Shown: piece after piece, positions 41,917 to 53,100 of the stretch | Position numbering within the stretch: position 1 is the first letter of the stretch | Layout: every line of letters starts with the position of its first letter | NCBI GenBank assembly: GCA_963210315.1 | Contig: OY723301.1 | Location: 1,984,001 to 2,048,000 of the forward strand | Direction of reading: 5' to 3' | Source of the DNA: Rhynchopus euleeides | Taxonomy: Eukaryota > Euglenozoa > Diplonemea > Diplonemida > Diplonemidae | Length of the DNA: 64,000 nucleotides | Made by a program: the position numbers and the translations under genes | The notes under the pieces: model-generated | What the model was told of the DNA's origin: nothing | Databases searched by the model: none | What the model saw: only the letters and a program-made list of their open reading frames with translations

Positions 41917-42215
41917 GTTATTGCGTTACCAGTAACGGTAATACCGTTATTTTTTCGGTAAAATAACTTACCGTTAATAACGTTCCAGAACGGCCGAATA
42001 ACGTTATCCGAAAATCGGTAACGTTATTTTTCCGCGTTATACCGTTATCGATAACGGTAATACCGTTATTACCGTTATCAGGAACGGTAATAACGTTATC
42101 GGTAACGTTATTACCGTTATTACCGTTATCGGTAACGGTAATACCGTTATCAGTAACGGTAATAACGTTATCGGTAACGTTATTACCGTTATTACCGGTA
42201 ATACCGCGTTATTTT
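41917..42215. repeat. Dense TAACG palindromic repeats in E
   Basis: Some 300 bp built from permutations of TAACGGTAATAACGTTA and its complement, many self-complementary. It can fold into hairpins or cruciforms. A shorter block of the same type lies at the right end (43867-43922), so the repeats form part of the terminal inverted repeat. Confidence 0.85.
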
Positions 42216-43109
42216 CGGTATTTTTGGGCAACTTCTATAGGGGGACCCTTTTCGAATTTTTTTTTCGGGGTGGCCAGAATGGGCTGTTTTAGGCTATTTG
42301 AGGCCATTTTCGAGCAAATTTTTGGGTTTAGAGCCACGCAAAGGGTCTAAAATGGGCATGCCAATCTCAAAAAATGCTCAAAATTCCGAGAGATTTCAGA
42401 TTTTTCGAATTTTTTGACCGAGAAAATTCTGACCCCAAAATGTGGTCCTTGTGGTCTGGAACTGTCCGTTGTCGAAGGAATTGGTGAAAAAATCGTGATT
42501 TTTGGCCTCTGGATCACCCATGCCGTCCCAAAAATCAAGCAAAAGAGGTTTGGTAGGTGCATTTTTGGGTGAACATGAGCCATTGTGCCAACCTGCTTGA
42601 TTTCACCCGAAAATTGGAATCCGTTGAATATGGTTTCTGATGAAAATGTGAAAATTTTCGACCTTCTTCGCAGTTTTTGCCACTTCCTTGCCCCATCTTT
42701 CCCACCCAAAATCGAAGTACCGTGAATGGTGTTGTTGAAAGGTCCAAATTGCGTTGGTTGTGCGTAGTTCTGCCGAAATCGTGCACACGTTGTGCATAGT
42801 GCATGTGTAACGCCATTTGCGACCAAAATGTAAATTTCCTGCACCCGAGCGTTGACGCTTCCACACACCCTTACAAACCCACTTGCCTGATGAAGGGGGT
42901 GGTGTGTAGAGCACGTTTGGCAGGGCTGAATGACACTTTCCGCGCGAAGGTCGTGTGCGTAATTAAAAAACGGTCCGAGGGCCGGAGGCCCGAGGCCTTT
43001 TTTTACCTGCACGAGGGTGCAATTGAGGCCGATACGGGGTGCAGATGATGGTTTCTTGCACAACCCAGTCATGTTTTGCACATCACGACGAACTCGGAAA
43101 TTCCTCATA

Positions 43110-43169
43110 TTTGCACTCCAGGTCTCATATTTGCACTGGTGCAAATATGGGACCTGGAGTGCGTGCAAA
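43110..43169. repeat. Near-perfect hairpin in E
   Basis: TTTGCAC-TCCAGGTCTCATATTTGCAC pairs with the following GTGCAAATATGGGACCTGGAG and GTGCAAA, with a 4-nt bulge and one G-T type mismatch. The arms are about 27-31 nt and nearly touch, so the transcript would form a strong stem. Confidence 0.8.
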
Positions 43170-43964
43170 TAATGACTGGGGGGTGCAAGAAAGTTCAAAT
43201 TGTGTAGTTCCTGCGTACTTCGTGCGTAGCCCGAGCGTACTTTGGGTAGTTCGTGCGTATATTGTGCGAAGCGTCTTTGACAGCACCAGTAACGGACTTT
43301 TGGAACGTAACTATTTTAGAACGGACCGGGAAAAAATGGGCACGTCGCTACTTCGCGCTACTTCGTCGCTCGTAACGAGTAAAAATATCAGGTGGTTTAT
43401 ACACCGCCAATGTGAGGTGTGCGGGTGTATTCCTGAAGGATTCACTTCTGCGTCCACACTGAGTGATTTTGGAGTGATTTTCACTCCAAATTTCACTCCA
43501 GGAACATTGGATGCTGCAAGGTTGCAGGGGTTTCTGCAGTATTTGCCTTGAAAAAGCCAAAAAACATGATTTTTTCACGAAACTCGACATGTCCGTGCGT
43601 TATTATCCAAAAAATGGTCCCAGGGGGGTATTCTGGAGCCATCTCCACCAAAAACTACACCATCCGCCCGCAAAATTGTCCGAATAACGCAAGTTTTCAT
43701 GAAAATAACGGAAAAATAACGCGTTATTTTAGGAGAAAACGTTTTCCAATTTTTTGACATCACGGAGTGGCCCCCTGGAGTGATATTTTACCCAAGAAAA
43801 TTCTTTTAGGGGGGGTAGGGACCCGAGTTTCGGGTCAGATTCACCGGGAAATGCTGCCTTTTTTGGGGTCAAAAAATAACGCAAAAATAACGTTATTACC
43901 GTTACTGGTAACGGAATAACGCCCAATGTATGTCCACAGGTATTCAAGTGCCAAAAAAAAAAAA

Positions 43965-44293
43965 TTCTCGTAGTCAATCTTGACGAGAATGCGATCAGTG
44001 CCCTTGTGGCGGCTGGCGTAGTCCCGCACCACCGCTGTAGCGGCGTCCAGGCCCCCATCGACAGCGACACCCACCTGCTTGCCCTTCAGCAGCAGCTTCC
44101 CCACCTTCTCGCGCACCTCAGCCACCAGCGTCTTCGCCACCAGCCGCCGCAGAGTCTCCCCCACCGCAATGGGGCGCACCCCGCCTGTGGGCTTTGGCAG
44201 CGCAACCAGCGACGCTCCTGCCAGGTGGCGCGCAATCTCCGGTGGTGCTTCCCCTCGACGCAGGATGTTGACGACGGCCGTCAAGGCCTGCAG
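43965..44293 (-). mobile_element. Upstream fragment of A1 between C1 and C2
   Basis: 43965-43975 is the right duplication of C1. The rest encodes, on the - strand, QALTAVVNILRRGEAPPEIARHLAGASLVALPK, RPIAVGETLRRLVAK and ILVKIDYEN of the family A reverse transcriptase. It is cut at 44293 by the 5' end of C2; no continuation of A1 beyond C2 is found in this window. Confidence 0.88.
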
Positions 44294-44633
44294 CCAACGA
44301 TTTCTTAAGCTACAGTTTCTGTACTTCATTGTTTCTGTACTTCATTGGTATACACACTCGCGCTCCCCCCCCCCTGGTCGGTTGGGTCGGTTGGGTTCTC
44401 CCCTCCCCTTTCAAAAACCCATCCCTCTCCCTCCTCTCCCCCATCCCTTTTCCCCTTTCCAAACTTCTTCTTGATCTTGCGGGCGGGCAGAGTCGGGAGG
44501 GCTGGTTGGGCCAATAACTTCTTCCCAAACAAAAAAACCACTCCCCCTTGGGACGCTTGTCCCTCGGGCTCTGTTCCCCCCTCCCTTCCCAGTCCCCCCC
44601 TTCCCACCCCCGACACACGCGAGCGCGAGTCGC

Positions 44634-45234
44634 GATGGAGGCGCGAGACGTGCCTGGCCGTGGGCACGCGAGGAGGCGAGGGCAGTGGGCCCTCATGGCG
44701 CTGCTGGTGGCGGCGCTCCCGCCCCCAGCGGGTGAGCAGCCCGGGTCGCCCCCGGTAGCGAGGGAGACGGGGGGGCCGCAGCCCCCCACACGAGTGCAGC
44801 CCGGGCCGCCCCCGGTAGCGGCAGAAGCGCGGGGGTCGCAACCCCCCGCACGAGGGCAGCCCGGGTCGCCCCCGGTAGCGACGAGAGCAGCAGCGACGGC
44901 ATCGGCAGCGCCGGGACAGGCAGGGCCGGGGGAGGGTGGGTTCCACACGGGCCCCCCAACAACAGCACACCGGTCTGACCCACCGGCTTTATGCACCCCC
45001 CAACGGCACTCCCCGACGGCTGCGGAAGGGTCGCGGCCCCCCCTCGTGCAGGCAGCGGCGGTCACCGTTGCAGAGGGAGCAGCAGAGGCAGCAGCAGGGC
45101 GGGTGACAGCTTCCCGCCCCAACCCCCTCCCTCACGTCATGTGGGGGGTCGGCTGGGCGTGGGGGTCAGGGCGGGTGGTGGGAGGCCTCCCCCCCCCCCC
45201 AGGGGGGACTCGTTCGGGTGGGAGGGTGTGTTAG
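44634..45234 (+). pseudogene. Start of the C2 polyprotein, frameshifted at a poly-C run
   Basis: The MEARDVPGRGH start is present. An extra C in the run at about 45188-45201, compared with C1 and C3, shifts the frame and stops it at 45232-45234 (199 codons). The original frame is otherwise open on the far side, so a homopolymer sequencing error is possible. It also lacks one short Ala-rich repeat compared with C3. Confidence 0.8.
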
Positions 45235-45426
45235 GACAGTATGGGGCAGGGGAGGGAAGGGCCAATATACCACACCCCCGACTCCCGTGCTTTTTTGTCC
45301 CCCCACCCGCTCAGTCCCTCGCTCCCCCCGCTGCCCTCCCCCCTATCGCATCGCAACATCCCCCCACATCCCGTCTCTCGCGTTCTCCCCCTCCGTCTCC
45401 GCCCCCCAGTGCACCAGGGGTGGAGG

Positions 45427-47921
45427 TTTTTTTTTTCTTCCGGACCGAGAATCTTTGCAGCTGTTGTTTGTCTGGGCTAGTTGGTACAGAATACAAGGTA
45501 CAAGAGACAAGCAAGACAAGAAACGAAAAGAAGAAAGCGAAAGAAACACACATGAAAAGATCACACACATCAAACGACACGCCAAAAATGGCTCAGCCTC
45601 TGGACATCCACTTAGCCAGCGAGGACCACACTGGTGACAGATTGCTCGTACATAACTCCAAAAACGGGGGGCTTGGTTGCTTCAATAGCATATGGTTGAT
45701 AGCCGCCAACCGCTTTTGTGTTATGTGCAAGGAACCTGAAGTGGAAGTTGCACATTACACATTGCAATGAATGCTGAAACACAGAGTGTCACAGGAAACG
45801 ATCGAGTAAAGAAAAACTCAAAGAAAAAGCCCAAAAGGGAAACACAAGCTAGCTGGGACAACGCTAGGGTTCAGAAAACTGCTCTTTGTAGTGATGGAGG
45901 GGCTTGTTGGTTTGTTTGTAGCCGCAACGCATCGACACAAAGAGAGGTCTCTGTTGTGCACCGAAAAAGTAGAGAAAGGGCCAATGGTGAAAGCAAAAGG
46001 CAGTGCTGTCTATGACTCCACCGCCTGCAACACTAGTCAACCCCTTGTGCGAAGGGGGAGGGGCCAGGCACAGGTCAGCAGCGACCACCCAGAGGGGCTA
46101 CCCGTTGAGGGCTTAGAGCCGCAACGTGGGGGCAGGATCAGCTCCAGCAGGATCTTCTCAGGCATCGCGCAGCTCCAGCACGCCCGATCGCGGCACTAGG
46201 GAAAGCATTGGCGAGGCTTTCACGCCCCAAAAGGGGGGCAACCCTGCATCCTGATCTTCCTACAGGCTGGCCTGCAGACGTCCATGTGCTCAAGCCACTC
46301 ATGCAATTAGAGCAACTCAGAGGGAACAGCCCAGGGCCTTATGCTCGCGCACACTGCCCTGACCCATGCACAGGTCCGATTTCTCCCGAGACTCACTCAA
46401 GAGGCCCCCCAAGGTCAATTCCAAGGATCTTAATACCAGAGCTTGCTTTGGTTTCCCCTCCAAGGAGGGTAATCACAGGGGGCGCCACGTGAAGGCAGCA
46501 AGTTGGATTTTATCCCCCCAAAAAAAAAAAAAACGAGGAGATGAAGCCCGTGAGGACAGGTCATCATCCCCAGGAGGGCCGGCTCCTGACTCCGGCCACT
46601 ATACCCCCCCCCCCCCCCCTCCCAGCAGAAATGTGTGCAGACAAGACACCAGGAGTGTGACCCCCTCAGTTAGGTGGTCGCGACCCCGAGAACAACAACA
46701 ACACCCCCCCCCCTCCCCCTTGATCTTATCAGTCACTCCCACCCCCCCCCCCCCCCCTTTCCATCCGTCCCTCACTCTACCTATCCCCCCCCCCCTTTCC
46801 TCAACACCCCCGCCCCTCCCTTGACGTTTGTGCATTCCACCATTCCATTACCCCTTACACTAGATTCCGCAACAACTGTCCGGATTGCCTCGACCGCCAC
46901 TTAACCCAACAAAACAGCCACTCAGGCACGTTACGGCACCGAGAATCCAGGTCATTTGTACAGTATAGATCATTGTGCATGTCTAAACCCCTCCCAACGG
47001 TCCCCACACGCGGTTCGACGGGTCGGCGAGAGCACCTGCCCTCCGAGACCCGCCGGAGACACGCGCTTTAACTCCCTCCACCCCTTTCTTGTGTTTCTCC
47101 GAGCAGGTCCGACCTGTCTCCGACCCCTCTTCGGTCCCCTAGTCCCCACGCCCCTTAACGCCTCTACAGGCAGGCACACAGGTTGACGGACGGCGACAGC
47201 GGGTTTTCGAGAGCACACAAGGCCGACACCACCCTGCGAGGAGGGAGTGCCTCTCTGATTGACTCGCGACGCTCGCTCCAAGTCTTGCCCTTGTGTTTCG
47301 TGTTACCTTTGCTCACTTGCCAACAGACAGCGCCAGGGATGGAAGTGGGTGGTCTGGGTCTCGGAAGGGAGAGGTGTGTCTCAAGGCCTCGTCAAGTTGT
47401 GCATGGGTGGTTGGGTGGCGGATGGGAGAGTACAGGCCGTTGAGCCCAGCACGCGTGCATGAGAGAGAGAGGGATTTGAGGCCCCCCGCCCCCAGGTTCC
47501 CTGCCCACCTGGACGGACCCAAGTGCCTCACACCGGTTCTCTCCCCACCCGGTGGTCCACCTGACGGGCAAGTGTAAAAAAAAAAAAAAAAAAAAAGAAG
47601 TGCAACTTCCACTTCAGGTTCCTTGCACATAACACAAAAGCGGTTGGCGGCTATCAACCATATGCTATTGAAGCAACCAAGCCCCCCGTTTTTGGAGTTA
47701 TGTACGAGCAATCTGTCACCAGTGTGGTCCTCGCTGGCTAAGTGGATGTCCAGAGGCTGTGCCATTTTTGGCGTGTCGTTTGATGTGTGTGATCTTTTCA
47801 TGTGTGTTTCTTTCGCTTTCTTCTTTTCGTTTCTTGTCTTGCTTGTCTCTTGTACCTTGTATTCTGTACCAACTAGCCCAGACAAACAACAGCTGCAAAG
47901 ATTCTCGGTCCGGATGTCCCC

Positions 47922-47968
<47 letters not shown>
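45427..47968. mobile_element. Compound insertion in C2: D (minus), A 3' UTR (plus), D 3' end (plus)
   Basis: One 10-bp duplication (GGGGTGGAGG at 45417-45426 and 47969-47978) brackets three pieces. First, D in minus orientation with its true 5' end (45427-46519, lacking the last few 3' bases). Second, a 3' UTR of family A in plus orientation (46534-47575) with about 21 A. Third, the last roughly 320 bp of D in plus orientation with 46 A (47923-47968). A single duplication around all three points to one event, with template switching between RNAs and inversion of the 5' piece as in twin priming. Confidence 0.85.
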
Positions 47969-47971
<3 letters not shown>

Positions 47972-48342
47972 GTGGAGGGGCAAGCTGGGGTTTTCGAGTA
48001 TAGTGGGCCCAGTCCCCACCTCGCACTGTGTAACTCCCTCGTGCCCCATCCACTCACCTCCTGCCCCCCCACCTCACACGTTCCCCCAGCCCAAGTGTCA
48101 CCGCACCTTGCCATCACGGGGAAATTCGGGGATAGTGGGGCAGGCGGGGATCTCGCCCCCGGCGCCCCCACCGACGCACCGCCCCGCCGTCCCACCACCC
48201 CAGCCGCTGAGCAGCAGGGAGAGCTGTACTCCCAGCAGGGAAACAACGCCAGCGGTGCCCCGGCAGGGGACCGATCCACTAGTCAGGGTACGTGGATGCC
48301 AGCATGTCGGGGCTGGTCTGGGGACCCTCCTGTTGGAGCGGA

Positions 48343-49459
48343 GGGGGGATAAAATCCAACTTGCTGCCTTCACGTGGCGCCCCCTGTGATTACCCTCATT
48401 GGAGGGGAAACCAAAGCAAGCTCTGGTATTAAGATCCTTGGAATTGACCCTGGGGGGCCTCTTGAGTGAGTCTCGGGAGAAATCGGACCTGTGCATGGGT
48501 CAGGGCAGTGTGCGCGAGCATAAGGCCCTGGGCTGTTCCCTCTGAGTTGCTCTAATTGCATGAGTGGCTTGAGCACATGGACGTCTGCAGGCCAGCCTGT
48601 AGGAAGATCAGGATGCAGGGTTGCCCCCCTTTTGGGGCGTGAAAGCCTCGCCAATGCTTTCCCTAGTGCCGCGATCGGGCGTGCTGGAGCTGCGCGATGC
48701 CTGAGAAGATCCTGCTGGAGCTGATCCTGCCCCCACGTTGCGGCTCTAAGCCCTCAACGGGTAGCCCCTCTGGGTGGTCGCTGCTGACCTGTGCCTGGCC
48801 CCTCCCCCTTCGCACAAGGGGTTGACTAGTGTTGCAGGCGGTGGAGTCATAGACAGCACTGCCTTTTGCTTTCACCATTGGCCCTTTCTCTACTTTTTCG
48901 GTGCACAACAGAGACCTCTCTTTGTGTCGATGCGTTGCGGCTACAAACAAACCAACAAGCCCCTCCATCACTACAAAGAGCAGTTTTCTGAACCCTAGCG
49001 TTGTCCCAGCTAGCTTGTGTTTCCCTTTTGGGCTTTTTCTTTGAGTTTTTCTTTACTCGATCGTTTCCTGTGACACTCTGTGTTTCAGCATTCATTGCAA
49101 TGTGTAATGTGCAACTTCCACTTCAGGTTCCTTGCACATAACACAAAAGCGGTTGGCGGCTATCAACCATATGCTATTGAAGCAACCAAGCCCCCCGTTT
49201 TTGGAGTTATGTACGAGCAATCTGTCACCAGTGTGGTCCTCGCTGGCTAAGTGGATGTCCAGAGGCTGTGCCATTTTTGGCGTGTCGTTTGATGTGTGTG
49301 ATCTTTTCATGTGTGTTTCTTTCGCTTTCTTCTTTTCGTTTCTTGTCTTGCTTGTCTCTTGTACCTTGTATTCTGTACCAACTAGCCCAGACAAATTTTG
49401 CCCAGACAAACAACAGCTGCAAAGATTCTCGGTCCGGATGTCCCCTGAAAAAAAAAAAA
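48343..49459 (+). mobile_element. D retroposon, full-length copy in C2 with a 46-bp duplication
   Basis: Starts GGGGGGATAAAATCC and ends GGATGTCCCCTG plus 12 A. The 46 bp before it (48297-48342, TGCCAGCATGTCGGGG...) recur at 49460-49505. It differs from the other D copies by a 16-17-bp tandem duplication near 49392 (CCCAGACAAATTTTGCCCAGAC). Confidence 0.95.
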
Positions 49460-49858
49460 TGCCAGCATGTCGGGGCTGGTCTGGGGACCCTCCTGTTGGA
49501 GCGGAGTGCAGCTCGGGCGTCCCAACTGCTCGTGGCTGGGGTTTACCCCCCGGCGCCCTGGCAGAGGGCTGGGACGACGGCGAGAGGCGCAGGTGGGTGC
49601 AGATGCGCCTCCCCAGGCAGTGGAGACGGCCGCGGGCTCGGGCAGTCCGCCGCGCGGCGATGAAGCGTCGCGCCCCCAGTCGCCAGCGGGCAGGCCTGCG
49701 CGGGACGTCCCCCCCCTCCCTTCGAGGGGTGATCTGGTCCCTCCTCCGACAGGCGATGTGGAGGCCGCAGCATGCGCTCATGGGGGGGCTCCGGTCATGC
49801 GCGTCTCCCCAGAGCTGGGTGGGCCTAGCGAGGGCGGCGGTGTCGGCGTGCAGGCGGG
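49460..49858 (+). pseudogene. C2 coding remnant after the D insertion
   Basis: 49460-49505 is the right copy of the D duplication. The rest matches the basic/Trp segment of the family C N-terminus (RWVQMRLPRQWRRPRARAVRR) and stops in the equivalent of VSACRRG at the start of C3. Its copy of the segment RPLMWG has a short insertion (RPQHALMGG). Confidence 0.8.
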
Positions 49859-49860
49859 TA

Positions 49861-50187
49861 CCAACGATTTCTTAAGCTACAGTTTCTGTACTTCATTGGT
49901 ATACACACTCGCGCTCCCCCCCCCCCCTGGTCGGTTGGGTCGGTTGGGTTCTCCCCTCCCCTTTCAAAAACCCATCCCTCTCCCTCCTCTCCCCCATCCC
50001 TTTTCCCCTTTCCAAACTTCTTCTTGATCTTGCGGGGGGGCAGAGTCGGGAGGGCTGGTTGGGCCAATAACTTCTTCCCAAACAAAAAAACCACTCCCCC
50101 TTGGGACGCTTGTCCCTCGGGCTCTGTTCCCCCCTCCCTTCCCAGTCCCCCCCTTCCCACCCCCGACACACGCGAGCGCGAGTCGCG
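49861..50187 (+). promoter_or_regulatory. 5' UTR and probable internal promoter of C3
   Basis: Opens with the block shared by all five intact B and C 5' ends (to GGTATACACACTCG), then a C-run and pyrimidine tracts. Promoter function is inferred from the conserved position and from what is usual in LINEs. Confidence 0.6.
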
Positions 50188-53100
50188 ATGGAGGCGCGAG
50201 ACGTGCCTGGCCGTGGGCACGCGAGGAGGCGAGGGCAGTGGGCCCTCATGGCGCTGCTGGTGGCGGCGCTCCCGCCCCCAGCGGGTGAGCAGCCCGGGTC
50301 GCCCCCGGTAGCGAGGGAGACGGGGGGGTCGCAGCCCCCCACACGAGTGCAGCCCGGGCCGCCCCCGGTAGCGGCAGAAGCGCGGGGGTCGCAACCCCCC
50401 GCACGAGTGCAGCCCGGGCCGCCCCCGGTAGCGGCGAGAGCAGCAGCGACGGCAGCGGCGGCGTCGGCAGCGCCGGGGCAGGCAGGGCCGGGGGAGGGTG
50501 GGTTCCACACGGGCCCCCCAACAACAGCACACCGGTCTGACCCACCGGCTTTATGCACCCCCCAACGGCACTCCCCGACGGCTGCGGAAGGGTCGCGGCC
50601 CCCCCTCGTGCAGGCAGCGGCGGTCACCGTTGCAGAGGGAGCAGCAGAGGCAGCAGCAGGGCGGGTGACAGCTTCCCGCCCCAACCCCCTCCCTCACGTC
50701 ATGTGGGGGGTCGGCTGGGCGTGGGGGTCAGGGCGGGTGGTGGGAGGCCTCCCCCCCCCCAGGGGGGACTCGTTCGGGTGGGAGGGTGTGTTAGGACAGT
50801 ATGGGGCAGGGGAGGGAAGGGCCAATATACCACACCCCCGACTCCCGTGCTTTTTTGTCCCCCCACCCGCTCAGTCCCACGCTCCCCCCGCTGCCCTCCC
50901 CCTTATCGCATCGCAACATCCCCCCACATTCCGTCTCTCACGTTCTCCCCCTCCGTCTCCGCCCCCCAGTGCACCAGGGGTGGAGGGGCAAGCTGGGGTT
51001 TTCGAGTATAGCGGGCCCAGTCCCCACCTCGCACCATGTAACTCCCTCGTGCCCCATCCACTCATCTCCTGCCCCCCCTCCTCACACGTTCCCCCAGCCC
51101 AAGTGTCACCGCACCTTGCCATCACGGGGAAAATCGGGGATAGTGGGGCAGGCGGGGATCTCGCCCCCGGCGCCCCCACCGACGCACCGCCCCGCCGCCC
51201 CACCACCCCAGCCGCTGAGCAGCAGGGAGAGCTGTACTCCCAGCAGGGAAACAACGCCAGCGGTGCCCCGGCAGGGGACCGATCCACTAGTCAGGGTACG
51301 TGGATGCCAGCATGTCGGGGCTGGTCTGGGGACCCTCCTGTTGGAGCGGAGTGCAGCTCGGGCGTCCCAACTGCTCGTGGCTGGGGTTTACCCCCTGGCG
51401 CCCTGGCAGAGGGCTGGGACGACGGCGAGAGGCGCAGGTGGGTGCGGATGCGCCTCCCCAGGCAGTGGAGACGGCCGCGGGCTCGGGCAGTCCGCCGCGC
51501 GGCGATGAAGCGTCGCGCCCCCAGTCGCCAGCGGGCAGGCCTGCGCGGGACGTCCCCCCCCTCCCTTCGAGGGGTGATCTGGTCCCTCCTCCGACAGGCG
51601 ATGTGGAGGCCGCTCATGTGGGGGCTCCGGTCATACGCGTCTCCCCAGAGCTGGGTGGGCCTAGCGAGGGCGGCGGTGTCGGCGTGCAGGCGGGGTCTGA
51701 GCGAAGCGAGTAGGGACTGCTGGTCCGTAGTGGCGCGCCTGTGTGGTCGGGCCCCGCGCCGTCACGGGATGTCACGCCGCCCTCGGCACTGGGTCGCCCG
51801 GCGTCCCGCGAGGCCGATGTGCCTGAGGCGCCGGGCCGTCAGGGGCATCCGCCTCCACGCGAGGGCCCTCCACTCCCCTTCGTCCCTCCCAGGCACGCGT
51901 TGGACCGGAGGGGGGCGGCTGGCTTGGGACAGACAAGATGAGATCCTGTTCGACTGGCTCGTCTTCCGCGAGGATCTGGCCAGAGACACCTTGGAGAGGG
52001 TGCTGACGAGACATGTCGCCGACGACCCCAGGGCGTCCCTCCCGGACCTCGCGGCGGCCCGGACCAGGGTGCGGAGGAAGCTGGAGGCCCTGCCTTTGCC
52101 CGACTACGCCCCTGTTTGGACTGAGCCGAGCCCGGCTCTGCGGGATACCCCTGGCGGACCAACGGAAGGCGCCCACATCCCATGCGACGCGATGCGCGGT
52201 GGCGCTGACGACGATGACGCCATGGGAGAAGCGCAAGGCGAGAGGGATGCGGTTGATGACCTCCTCAGGGATTTCGGGGCGACCCGCGTGCCCAACGCGG
52301 CGCAGGGCGACTGCGGTTTCTTCGCCATCGGGGTCCCCGCAGCAGACATCGCACTCAGGCGCCAGGACCTCTCGGAGGCTGCGAAGAAGTTGCAGGCACT
52401 CACAGACCTTTTCGGCGGAGACAAGGCCCAACACCTCGCCTATGCAGCCAACCTCGCCAGGCCCAGCAGCTGGATGGATCACCTCGCGCTGCAACTCGCG
52501 GCCAGGGTGTGGAGCATTCACATCGTCGTGGTCCAGGGCGGCGAGCACCCCATCGTCTCCATCCGCCCAGCGAAGGTGCCCGACAAGGAGCTTCTGCAGA
52601 AGACCAGGGTGATAGCCCTGACGGGGCAGCATTTCGAGGGTGTCAGCATCCCGCGGGCCGAGCTGCACGGGCTGGTCAACAGAGCCGAGCCGGCCTTCCT
52701 CACGCGGTCCAACGCGAGGATGGCGGAGCTGCAGACTGCTGAGGGGCAGGAGGAGCTCGACGTGGGGTCAAAGCTGGTCGAGCGCTCCACTGCCAGGCTG
52801 TACTGCCCGCACGACTCCTGCAGGACGTCCCTCATGCAGGCGGGCATCCCCATCCTGCCGACGTCGATGAAGGATCACCTCAACCGACACCTCGAGAAGG
52901 GGGACGTCTTGAGCAGGGGGACGCTCCGGGCCCTCAAATTCGCCCAGTGCCTCAAGTGCGATAAGGTGATCACGCTTGGAGACCACCAGTCCTGCACCGC
53001 CTGCCGCAAAGACCTCGAGCCCGAGCCGGAGGCGCAGGCCGTGGGGGCGGACATCCCGGCTGGGGAACTCCCCTCCGTCGAGGAACTCCGCCGGCACAAC

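Larger units (their letters stand above)
41897..43952. mobile_element. Element E: AT-rich, long imperfect terminal inverted repeats
   Basis: About 2.05 kb of sequence much richer in A/T than its surroundings. The left end (CATACATCGGGCGTTATT...) and the reverse complement of the right end at 43940 (CATACATTGGGCGTTATT...) match over about 55 bp, including CGTTACCAGTAACGGTAAT. The left end abuts the C1 poly(A); on the right, 12 bp (TATTCAAGTGCC) and then 12 A precede the C1 duplication. The longest open frames (about 280 codons minus, 170 plus) show no recognisable transposase or other domain. It could be a non-autonomous DNA transposon inserted in a poly(A) tract; a clear target duplication is not seen. 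Confidence 0.65.
24072..43964 (+). mobile_element. Family C retrotransposon C1, heavily interrupted
   Basis: C1 starts at CCAACG (24081). Its own sequence is 24081-28137 and 40254-41896; between these lie B3 and its nested insertions, plus a D fragment. Element E occupies 41897-43952 at its 3' end. The outer 11-bp duplication at 24061-24071 and 43965-43975 brackets the whole set. Where alignable, C1 is almost identical to C3, but it has one 10-bp and three large internal deletions, so it cannot encode the full protein. Confidence 0.85.
44294..49858 (+). mobile_element. Family C retrotransposon C2, 5' part, with two insertions
   Basis: Starts CCAACGATTTC with the 16-bp duplication seen in B3. 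Own sequence: 44294-45426, 47979-48342 and 49506-49858 (plus one copy of each duplication). It is cut at 49858 by the start of C3. The expected continuation after C3 is absent, so either it lies outside the window or the junction was rearranged. Confidence 0.85.

Noticed and set aside
41917..42215. CRISPR-like array from the regular TAACG repeats
   Set aside because: There are no unique spacers; the units are continuous palindromic permutations within a eukaryotic transposon-like element.
42347..43198. A 283-codon minus-strand ORF in E as a transposase
   Set aside because: It has no DDE/DDD or zinc-finger pattern that I can recognise and no ATG-supported context; composition looks non-coding.
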